A stretch of 64,000 bases of DNA from Yamagishiella unicocca (lineage: Eukaryota > Chlorophyta > Chlorophyceae > Chlamydomonadales > Volvocaceae), in the NCBI GenBank assembly GCA_003116995.1, contig BDSL01000035.1, positions 496,001 through 560,000 on the forward strand. Reading direction: 5' to 3'. The notes beneath the pieces were generated by a model. The model had not been told where the DNA came from. It searched no databases and worked only from the letters and a program-made list of their open reading frames with translations. Shown piece after piece: positions 12,901 to 23,100 of the stretch (within the stretch, counting starts at the first letter, position 1; every line of letters starts with the position of its first letter). Made by a program: the position numbers and the translations under genes.

Positions 12901-13762
12901 CATCTCGGCAACCGAACGGTGACGCCGTTAGGATTGGGTTGGCGGTCAAATAGATTGGGTTAGTTGGTAGTTACGAGACCGAGACCAGGGCCAGCAAGCA
13001 GACAGGGACCGCAAACATCCCGCCCTCACCCCACGCATCAGCTCGGTGGCTATCGTATCAATCCCAGGCGCTGCGTAGCTCATACACAGAACCAAGGCCC
13101 TGGGATGGGCACGGCAAATCGTAGCTGGCCTCCTGGCCAGACACGTGCTTCGTTTAAATGATCCAAATGTGCTCATTCCTTGTCCGGCTCCATCGCCAAC
13201 CAACCAACCAACCACCATCCCACGCATGCCCCCTTTTCGTCGACCTCACGCCTCGCTCATCTTTTCTTACGCCGCCCGTGCCGCGCCTCTCTACCCGTAC
13301 CGCCGGGCAATTTATCGTACATGCTGTACACGGTACCGCTTGTGTGTGGCGCCAGCAACCAAGCCATTACGTAAGTCAGCTGGGCTGTTGCGGGCGCTAC
13401 ATATGCGTTCCACAAAAGAAGACAAGGATCAATATAGGTACCGGTACATCTGCAGGCTACCAAGGGATGCGTGGCGGGCCCGATGGAGGGACGAACACGC
13501 CGTCCGGGGCCCCCCCTCCCCCCTTCTTGCTACGTGCCTCAATCCCCCGAGGGCGGCGCAAAATGCCCTCCTGGAGTGATCGAGAGTACGAGCTGAAGGG
13601 TTGGGTCGTGCGCTGCTGCAAAATCAATTCAGGCAATCGTTTTCCAGAACCATCCACCAACACGTGCGTACGAAACGACGATCGACTTCTGCCGTACGCT
13701 CCGCGCCGCACGGGAGCCCCCACTCCGCCGTACATACACACCCATGCCGCCGTCGTACTCGC
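9931..13762. other. Gene-poor region between F-box gene and kinase
   Basis: No gene supported. It contains a GGGTTTAGGGTTTCAGGG motif near 10070, A/G-rich tracts (10800-10860) and CA-rich repeats (12415-12450). Minus-strand ORFs around 11600-12230 look protein-like (for example GFVAEFDGRPLFLTDLKNAR) but match nothing I can name. The kinase 3' UTR must occupy part of the right end; no TGTAA signal was found close to its stop. Confidence 0.4.
11601..12229 (-). other. Unidentified possible coding remnant, minus strand
   Basis: Two overlapping minus-strand frames (12229-11876 and 11981-11601) contain non-repetitive, ordinary-looking protein stretches such as GFVAEFDGRPLFLTDL, MDEHRMSSGHSHVM and CNVYCRGCVPPPCQ. 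No initiator context, splice sites or family could be assigned. It may be a decayed mobile-element gene or chance. Confidence 0.2.
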
Positions 13763-16700
13763 TCACGAGGTGCTGAAGGACTTGAACCAATCCTGCTGCA
13801 CTTGCGACAGCCCCGCCGCCGACTCCAGGGGTGGCAGGTGGTCGTACAGGTCGAAGTTGGAGGTGTCGTCGGGCGCCTTCAGCGGCGGCGTGTACGGCGG
13901 CATGTACGACTTGGACGCCACGTAGGCCCACTCCAGGTTGCGGAACCAGTCGTGATCCTTGATCGCCTGCACCCCCTCCACGCCGCATCCCAGCCGCTGC
14001 TCGGGCTCGGGCTGCGGGCGATAGACAGACGGGGTGAGCGAGGTGGGAGGGGCGGGAGCTGGAGTGAATGAGAGCAGCGAGGTAAGCGCGGCGGGGGTTG
14101 GCGAGGGAACGCCCGCAGGCAGGTGTGAGCTGAGGTGGTGGCTTGCGGGTGACATGTGGTGGTGCTCGAGTGCGATGGGGATGGGGGGTGTTTCAGCGGG
14201 TCCGCCTCTCCTTTACGGTTCGCCAGCTTGTGTTTTCCTCCTCCGTCAAGCGTCTCCTATGTCGTGTACGCGGGTTCTATCTCTCCTCTCCCCCCCCCGC
14301 CGGTGTCCGAAGGCTATGCACCCACTACATTTCCCCAGTCGCGTTACCGGTTCTTTTATTGTAACCCCCCTCCGCCCCGCCGACGGCACTTACGTGCAGC
14401 AGCCTGTTGATCAGGTCCCTGGCCCAGGGCCCCATGTGCGCCGGGAAGGACAGGTCGCGCTGCAGGATGCGGCGGTAGGTGTCCTGCGGGTTGCCGGTGT
14501 AGAAGGGCGGGAAGCCGTGCAGCATCTCGTACACCACGCACCCGAGAGACCACCAGTCGACGCAGGTGGAGTGACCCTGCATGCGTGCGGCGGAGGGGAG
14601 CGGAGGGGAGCGGAGGTGAGCGGAGGGGCGGGGTGAGGGGGCAGCAGTGGAGGGGAAGAGGTGCAGCAGCGCGGAAACCAGGGCCAGGTGGAGTGCGGGG
14701 GGTGGGGGGAGGAAGGGGCGGAAGTGAAGAGGTAGGCGGCGGAGGCCGTGCAGACGAGGGGCTGTGCCCAGCGTCCGCTGATCGCAAGCCACACATGCGG
14801 CTCAGTCCAAGTATAAGTACACACCCCCCCACGCCTGCACGCACCTTTCCCCCGATGACCTCCGGCGCCAAGTAGTCTGGTGTGCCGCACATGGTGTAGG
14901 TACGCGAGCGAACCACCTTCGCGAAGCCCAGGTCGGTGAGGCGCACGTAGCCGTCAGCGCCGATGAGCAGATTCTCGGGCTGCGGTGGGCGCCAAGATCC
15001 AGAATCCAAGACGGGTGGTGTCAGGGGGTTGCAGCTACGGCGTCGAGGCGTGCACTTTATTACGGCTGCCGCCTCACCCTCCCTCCACCTCACCGCTTCC
15101 CTCCACCCCACCGGCGTCCCTCCACCCTGCCTGTCCGTCCCTACCAGCCACCGCTGCCAGCCCCCGTGCCCCTGGCCGTGTCAGTCCAATGGCCTCTTCA
15201 CTTTCTCCGGGCCCCACCTGCCCCCACCTGCCCCCACCTGCCCCCACCTGCCCCCACCTGCCCCCACCTGCCCCCACCTGCCCCCGCCTGCCCTCACCTG
15301 TCCTCACCTGCCCCAATCTCCCCCCACCTCCCCCACTGGCCATCCAAAACCCCAACAGCTCACCTTGAGATCCCGATACGCAATGCCCTTGCCGTGCAGG
15401 TACTCGAGCGCCAGCACGATCTGCGCCACGTAGAAGCGCGCATGCTCCTCCGCCAAGCGCCCGTGGTCTCGCATGTGTGTGAAGAACTCGCCTCCCGGCA
15501 CGAAGTCCATCACAAGGTACAGGTTGTCGGTGTCCTGGAGGGGGGAGAGGAGGACACGGGGGTGGGGAGGAGTGATGGGGTTGGGGTTGGATGGGGTTGG
15601 ATGGGCTGGCGATCGATGTGGGGTGGCGCAGGAAACAGGCAATCGATGTGGGGCGGGGTGGATGGCCTGGGCACGACGACGGTGCACCTGGCGCTCGGAA
15701 CAACAAGGGATGGCTGAAAGAACCAACCCTGGAGCACTGGGGTGCGGGGGGCTTAGGGTTTAGGCAACGTGGCCGGGAGGAATGCTTCGCTGTGGTACGT
15801 CTGCCATGTAGTTTGTTTGGCAGCTCGCATCGTTCGGAGGACGCACTGCCACTCACTTGGAAGGAGGTGAGCAGGTTGGTGATGAAGGGGTAGCCGGCGA
15901 CTCGCCCCAGCATCGCCCGCTCGTCCACAACGTGTTGAACCTGGCGGGTGGGACGGATGAAAATGGGACGGGCGGAGCATCGCAAACGTAACACAGTGGC
16001 CGTACGTTTCAACGCCGCGCAACTGCAGCAGCGGCGCCGTTTGGGACGGGCCGCCGCCAAACTAACCGAAAGGCAGCCGCGACCGGTGGGCTGCCTGAAC
16101 CCCCCCTCCCCCCCCGAGCAAGCAAGCAACATTGCTCCACCAACGCCCCGGAGGCCACTGTAACAGTTACTGCTACTCGGACACGCAAGCGTGCGGCACT
16201 CTCCCACCGGCCAGCGAAAGGATCTAGAAGCTAAATACACCGAGAACCTGTTTCTATGGAAGGTTCTTAAGAGCCTTTTCCGGTTCCCCACCCATCACAC
16301 TTTGCCAATCCCGCACCTCCTATGCCCAGCACGCATTCCTACGCTTCCCAACACATGACGTATGCTCTTAAGCCACAAGCAAAGTCGGGAGCTCACCTGG
16401 TTTTCCCGGATGACCGCCACCTTTGAGAGCGCCTTGATCGCCACCAGCTTCCCGGAGTCCATGTGGCGAGCCAGGGACACACGGCCGAAGGTGCCGGCGC
16501 CGATGACACGAACCCAGGCGTAGTCGGCCTTGGAGGGAGGCCGAGAGCGCGCGGGGGAGACGGGCTGGGTGGAGGAGGAGGCCGTGGAGCAGGTGCTGTC
16601 AAGGCGCTGCGTGCGTGTGGGGTGAAGGGGGGGGGGGCGGGTAGGGGGTAAGGGACAAGGGGGCCGATTGGAGTAGGTGAGGAATTGTAAGGTTTATGGC

Positions 16701-17423
16701 TGCGGGTTGCAGAGGATGCGAGGGATGTGGGGGCGTTGGGTCGGATTGGATGGCTGGGTCGCCGTTTGCTGGCGTCGGACGGTTGCAGCGGAAATGGCTG
16801 GGTGGGTAGCGATGGGTCGCGGAGGTCGGTGGGGTGAGGCCCGCGCGGGCAGGGAAACTAGGCAACTAACTATACAGCTATTTTATATGCGGGCAGATGA
16901 GGTTGCTTCGGGATGCTCTGAGCCTCTGGACTCCAGTGCCGCTCCCGACTGCAACCCATCGGCCAGCTGCACGCCCACCAGGCATCGGCGAAAGGCTCCG
17001 AGCAGCATTCACTGTCGAGAATGTTACCTAAGAATATAAAAAAACCTAGACTGCGGTGGCTGATCGGCGGACGCCGGGGCTCGCGCGGCTGGAAGCGGTG
17101 CGACATGGCATGTCCCAGACCAGCTGACAGTTACGCGCCGGCCCACCTTCGGCACCGGCAAGGGACCCTCTGCTCCTGATACTATTTGTACCTTGACTGT
17201 AGCATCAGCGTTCTGCGGGCGGCGAGTCGGGCCACGGGGGGGCCGAGCGCGCGTAAGGTCGCGTCACAGGTCGCAGGTCGCCGAGGCAGCGTCTCACCTC
17301 TGGTGTGCATTTTCGCCGCAGCTCCGACAAAATTGTGTGCTTCCAGCCTCCTTTATTAGCAGCTGCATCCTTGGATGGTTGTGCCGGCGCTGGCGCGGTG
17401 CTGGCGCTGCAAGTGGACTCCAT
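13763..17423 (-). CDS. AGC-family protein kinase, PKA catalytic subunit-like
   Basis: Ser/Thr kinase that should phosphorylate proteins in cyclic-nucleotide or related signalling. Seven exons (17423-17298, 16606-16397, 15940-15857, 15534-15364, 14979-14845, 14576-14394, 14011-13763), all phase 0, give 385 residues; the ATG is at 17423. The Gly loop is GAGTFGRV (78-85) and the ATP Lys is in VAIK (K100). The catalytic loop YRDLKPEN (193-200) is split exactly between exons 4 and 5. The activation segment is [15 protein letters not shown] (223-237) with the PKA-type Thr 226. The C-tail has DTSNFDLYD (PKA: DTSNFDDYE) and a hydrophobic motif FKSFS (379-383). The metal-binding motif is DLG (213-215), not DFG. 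There is no cyclic-nucleotide-binding domain, so it resembles a catalytic subunit rather than a PKG. The 42-residue first exon was chosen because it ends in phase at CCAGAG/GTGAGA and begins with the only good ATG; it is less certain than the rest. Confidence 0.88.
14312..14370 (-). repeat. Intron repeat, family A (kinase intron 6)
   Basis: On the minus strand this reads GGTTACAATAAAAGAACCGG, then a stretch ending GTGGGTGCATAGCC, and begins about 25 bases inside the 5' splice site of intron 6. Close copies sit at 23132-23185, 46617-46680 and 49975-50031. Confidence 0.8.
15211..15310. repeat. 10-bp minisatellite in kinase intron 4
   Basis: About ten tandem copies of CCCCCACCTG, the last ones diverged. 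Confidence 0.9.
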
Positions 17424-20152
17424 CGCACCCCGGTGTTGGCCCCACAGGAGATTGCTTCAGTACGCGTCGCAACCGGGTCTAGGGGACTTTGAATAATGTT
17501 TTTTAATTAAGATGAACGTCAAAGTCCGCTTGACGGGGTGTCGCGGATGTCAATCAGGGGTCGCACGGTGGAGACGGTTTTCGCCGTTGCCGTCAAGCAC
17601 GCTGTTTGCCAATTACGGGGCCGAGTAGTCACAGCAGGATCCAACTTAGCTGTATTGCTAAATTCAACAATAGGTGATTGACTGTGCCTAGAGCCGATGA
17701 CACGAAAATCCCGAGGACTGCATCGGGGGAGGCGACTGTTCCAAGCCCGTACGGAGTGTCGTTTCGGCAGTGACTGCAAAGGGCCGTCGCCTCCACAAGG
17801 AAAGGACAGCTATGGGATGTAAAATGGGCTGCCAACTCAATTCTCTTGGTCCCATCCTTTGCGTTCGTTCCTCGGACGGAAAGTTCGGCGCAGGTCGGCC
17901 GGTCTGGTCGGTCCTTTCAACGGGGGTCCCGTCAAATTTTGGGCCGTATCCGAGCAAGGCATGGCAAATTCATAGGCATGTTTATAGCCTACTCAATAGC
18001 TCTCGACGGAACACCGGGGCAGAACAACACTGGATGAGGCGAGGCAACGAACGCGAGCCCGACCGCTGCCGGAAGCCGGAATTCGCGGCTCGGAAGTTTC
18101 ATTTCCAAAAAGCGAGCAGACGTCCTAAGATGTAGCCACCTTTGTCAAGGCTTGCGTCTATGACCTGGTCGCTGAGGTCTCGGCTGTCAGTAGCGCGTCA
18201 GCAGCCCTCGGAGCAAGCTTGTGTAGCTCGCTGCTGTGACTGACTGCACCCGTTTCCTGTGCCCCACGGGGAACTCGTCACCTGCATCGTCTCCATCCCA
18301 TCAAGCTCAGTCTCCATTCCATCAAGCTCAATTCTCTCCCTTGTTGTCCATCAACGCGTTTCATTCCAGTACAAGACGCATCATCGCGGTTTTAAAAAAC
18401 GTCTCTGCAGCACTGTTCGCGCCGTCGGCCTGCGAGGCCTCCAGGTTTCCGCCCTCCTTCCGCCTGCTGGTGCTCAGGCTCTCTCCTTCCCCTCCTGCCC
18501 CTGCAGGCTCTCACTTCACGCCACGCCTCGGAGATAGATCGGCGGACTCCCGGTCCTCCACCCACCCACCTGCCCCTCCCCTTCTTTCCTGTACCCCCCC
18601 CCCACACCATCATCCGCACCCCCACACGCGATCCGCCGTCTCTACCCGCCGCCCTCCAACACACACACACACACACACGACCGCCTTCCCTCTACCAGCA
18701 CCGCCTCTAGTCGACCGCTACATGGTTGTTCCCGTGTCTCACGTCACGACCGGTCGGTACAGCCCGCGATTTCAGCGGTCTGCGGACCCGGCAGGTGGGT
18801 CGGGCCTTCAGCGGCGGCAAAACACACACGTTTACCACGAGGAGGAAAGCCCTCGGAGGCCTCGCAGGCGGCCGCCCGTAGCCCCCTGGCGGCGGTGGAG
18901 GCAACACCGTGCCGCCTGTGTCTAACACATACACAGATACACTGTCCGTTGGGACAGCTCCGAAGCCGGGCAGCAGCTGCGGCACTCAGTGAACGTCGAC
19001 CTCGCGGCTCTCGCCGCCCTAGCGCACATGCACCACAGAAGACACACGCACGCTCGCTCGCAAAGAAAGTAGGGCCTCTATCCCCCCGGGGGCCCGCGCG
19101 AGCAAAACTTGCGAATGGGAAAAACGGACGGACGGACGCCGATACATGCCTTACTTACACACCGTGCCTTTGTGTCTGTCGCAACGGAGTTTAATTAACA
19201 GGGAGACCATCATGAAGGAACAACACACACACACGCATAAAGGTCCACACGCAACAGGTCGGGGTCGCGGTCACGGTCGCAGTCGCGGTTCTAAGTCACG
19301 CTTCTAGGTCAGGCCTTCGGGCTGCTCTCGTCGCCTGCCAAGCCGAACGGCACCCCCAGCCCCCAACTCCGCAAACCAAGCCCTCCCTCCACCCCCTTCC
19401 TCCTCCACCAGCCACAGCACTCTTGCAGCTGTCATCACAGAATCGGACGCAAGCGTCTCGAAAACACACACGGATCCCCCGGACCCACGTACGAACACCC
19501 GCCCCCGCCCCCGCCCGGCCGCCCGCCGGCCATACACACACGCACACACGCTTCCTTCCCGAGCTGACTTCACGAGCGCCCCATCTCTTAAGCGCCGAAC
19601 TACATGTTTCCTCCCACATTCCCTCAGGGCCCTCATTTGACCCACACGCGTTTGTACGCTACCCTTGGGGGGGAGGGGGCGTCGTCACTCCGCCCTGGTG
19701 TCATGTTCAGGTGGCTGTCAAGTAGTAAACTGCCACTGCCGTTGCCGTAAGCTGGATTCCATACACCCGCACGCGTCGTGTCCTTGGCACGATCACAATG
19801 CCGCCCGTTCCAAGTCCTCCCAGGTGCGCTTATTCATCGCCCTGTTTATTTGCAGCCGCCGTGCGCTCCCCGCCCGTTGGGTCCAGGCGGACGCCCATGC
19901 CCCGCTGTTGTGTGCGTGTGTGTGTGTATGTGCCCCTCTCTCCCCCTCCCTTTCCCCGGCCCCACCCCCGCCCACACCCCGTCCCCCGCCTCCCCCACCG
20001 TCCGTCCCCGCCCGCACCCTCCTCCACCTTCACCTCCTCCGCTTCCGAGCCACCACACCGCACGACCTACCACCCGGCCACGCAGCCCCGAGGCGGCATC
20101 CGAGCCCAAGGCCAGCGCCGCCGCCGCCGTCGCATGCGCCACTGGGTCTTAT
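17424..20152. other. Region between kinase start and the 3' end of the 864-residue gene
   Basis: Bases just above 17423 should hold the kinase promoter and 5' UTR; no TATA box stands out. Bases about 19150-20152 are likely the 3' UTR of the minus-strand gene at 20153-25673. A CA dinucleotide run lies at 18658-18680 and a TG-rich run at 19908-19932. The open frames at 18236-18925 and 19665-20159 are Pro/Arg/His-rich and look like compositional artefacts. Confidence 0.45.
19155..19159 (-). promoter_or_regulatory. Candidate polyadenylation signal TGTAA
   Basis: First TGTAA on the minus strand downstream of the stop at 20153. It implies a 3' UTR of about 1 kb, long but usual for these algae. Confidence 0.35.
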
Positions 20153-23100
20153 TCAGTAACCCCTGTACGACGCCGCGCCGTACCCCTCCTGCTGTCCCGA
20201 CGCCATGAGGTTCTCGTAATGCCTCTTGGCGCCTTCCGCCACCGACTCCTGGTATTGCAGCCACCGGTGCTGAGCCTCGGAAGACGCCTGGGTTGCAAGG
20301 GAAAACCCGTGTACGATAGAAAAACCGTGAAGAGGAGTGGGGGAGGCCGGGCAGGTGGTGGCAGGGCGGATGGAGGGCGGGGTGGGGTTTAGGTTTTAGG
20401 GTTTTCAGTAATTGGGCGTGCAGGAGGGTCGGTGAGGAGGAGGGCCGGAGAGGAGAGTAAGAGTGCAGGAGGGTTTAGGGTTTAAGGGTTTAAAGGTTTT
20501 AAGGGTTTTAGGGTTTATGGTTATTCCTGGGGAGACCTGCCATCGATGGCAGGAGCAGTGAGGGTGCTCAGCGCCGCCGGCTCCACCGCCACCACCAGCA
20601 GGGCGCCGGCGGTCTGTGCCGCGCGCTGACGAACAAGATGGGCGCGTCACGTGTGCAACATGTGCAGACCTGCCCCAAACACCCGCAGCCGCACCCCCCC
20701 GACACCCACACCCCTCCGCACCAACGGCACCGGTACCCTAATCGGTTTTACTCTTAAGTACAGGCCGGGTATCGGGTTTCCTCTCAAACGCCCCTCTCCG
20801 CGGCCCCTGCCCCTCCGCCCCCCGCTCCCCAGCCCTACCTCCGCGCCGCCCCTCCCCCCTCATTTCCTCTCCCTACCTTCCCCCCCTCCCTACCTTCCCC
20901 CCCTCCCTACCTTCCCCCCTCCCTACCTTCCCCCCTCCCTACCTTCCCCCCTCCCTACCTTCCCCCCTCCCTACCTTCCCCCCCTCCCGCTGCCCACCTT
21001 CGCGCTCCTCGCCGCCTTGACCGACTCCTCCGCCTGCGCCAGCAGCGCCTCGTGGGTGTGCTGCACCTCCGAGGAGCGGCTGCGGATCTGCCGGAGGTAC
21101 TTGACGTCCGCGGCGAGCTGGGGGGGAAGAGGGGGGAGGGGGGGAAGAGGGGGGAGGGGGGCAAGGGGCCGGGGCAGAGGGGGAAAGGCCTAGATGAGGA
21201 CAGCGGCAGGGACCATGATGGCTCCAGGGGGGGGGGCCACGTCGGAAGCGGCGAGCTGCCCGGTGGTGCAGCCCCTGGCGCCGCAGGCCGTGATTGGGTC
21301 TCCCCCTCCCCTCTTCCGTCCCCCCCCCCTCCCGCGCTCTCCCTTCAGTTCTCCAGCATGCATCTCAAAACGTTTGTTCTGGACGGTTTTTTCGGGCATC
21401 CACGGGTCTTCCTCGAACCCCCTCCAGCGGGCCCCCCTGCCGCACCTGGGCCTCCCGCTTCCTCCGCTCCACCTCCGCCCGCTGCTGCTTCTGCGCCACC
21501 CACTCCTCGGGCGGCGCCTCCCGGTGCCACGCCCGCCGGTTGCTGAGCGAGGCCGCCAGCGAGGGGATGGAGGTCACGCTGCCGCCGCCGGTCAGCGAGG
21601 ACCCCCCGGCGAGTGAGCCGCCGCCGCCGTTGGCCGAGCCGGACACTCGGCGGCTGGCGCTGCCTGAGCGCTGGGACTGCTGGGAGGGCGGGGGGTGGGG
21701 CTGCTGCTGCGAGGGCGGCCGGGGCTGGCTGGGAGGGCGACCGTACGACGAGGGGCTTCCTGCGGCCGGGTAGGGTGGGTTTGGGGTTTGGGGGGTCGGG
21801 GGTCGGGTCGGGGGGCTGGATTGGGTTTGGGGGTTGGGTCGGGCGCGGGGGCCCTGGCCAGGGAGCCGAGGGCGGTCCTGACGGGGGGGTTGGGGCCCGG
21901 CCAGTCGACGTGCGAAACCTCGCTTCCTCCCTCCCTCCCCTCCCCACCCACCCACCTACCTACCTAGGTACCTCCCCACCCGCCTGCCCCGGTTATGATT
22001 CCCCCCCGTCACAGGACACACCCACCCGCCGCCGTTCCACCCCCCCCACCCCCCCACCATCACCGCCATCACCGCCATCACACACAACCCCCCCCCAACC
22101 CCCTCCCGTCCCCCCACCCCTCACCGTGCATGGGCGGCCCCCGGCTGCCGCTGACGTGCACGCTGCTGCTGATTGGCGGCAGGTACTGCTGCGGCGAGCT
22201 GGCGGGGGAGGAGGAACCGTAACCCCCGGGGCCCCCACCACCACCCGCCCAGCTGCCCCGGGAAGAAGCGCCCGCGCCCGCGCCGGCGCCTCCGCCGTAC
22301 GCGGACGAGGATCCGGATCCAGATTTGGACAGGCGGGCGCTGCCGCCCGGGCGCTGGGCGGCGCCGTACGCCGAGGGGCTGCCCCCGGGTGGGGGCCGGG
22401 GCCCCCGGATATGGTCCCGTGGGTCGCGAGCTGCCATGGCCGCCAGCTCCTCACGCGCCATAGCGATGACCTCCAAGGTGTCCTGACGGGGGGAGGGGTT
22501 TAGGGTTTTAGCGTCTTAGGGTTTAAGGGGTTTGGGGTTTTAGGGTTTTAGGTATGAGAGGGAAACGGGGTCGATGGGGCAGGGAGGGTTGCAAGGAAAA
22601 CTCGTACACGAAAGAAACAGCCGTTGGGGCGGGGAGGGGGCGCCAGGATCCTGATTAGGCAACGGCGGATAGCAAGCAGTGCTCAAGGGCACCTAATTTG
22701 CGTCGAACGGTTGGCCGGGGGTATCGCAAGTAGGGACGGCGCGTGTTTTTGGGGCGGGGGGCTGACGTCGTCTGCGGCCAGTCTGCGGCCACTCTTATGG
22801 GGATCGTCGGGAGGGCGCCCAGCGAGCTGCAGCCGGGGGAGTAAGGGATGATCCGCGAATCCACGGCCGACAAACCAAGGGCGATGAAGTGCAGCCGGGG
22901 TGTGCGGAGTGGCTCCCCACCTGGCCCCTCCTCCCCTCCGCCAAGAACACACCACACCGCAAACCACGACTGTGAGAAAGAGTGTGTGTGTGTGGGGGGG
23001 GGAGCAAATCCCTGACAAAGTGCCTGACGTCCTCCCCTTTTCGCCTCCTCCGTTCCCCCCGCCTCCGCTCACGGGCTTTTTTCCCGCCTACGAGTTCCCT

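Noticed and set aside
15074..16291. Minus-strand ORF of 405 residues inside the kinase locus
   Set aside because: Runs through introns in the wrong frame for the kinase exons; no recognisable content.
18236..18925. Plus-strand ORF of 229 residues
   Set aside because: His/Pro/Arg-rich translation of C-rich and CA-repeat sequence; no start context or homologue recognised.
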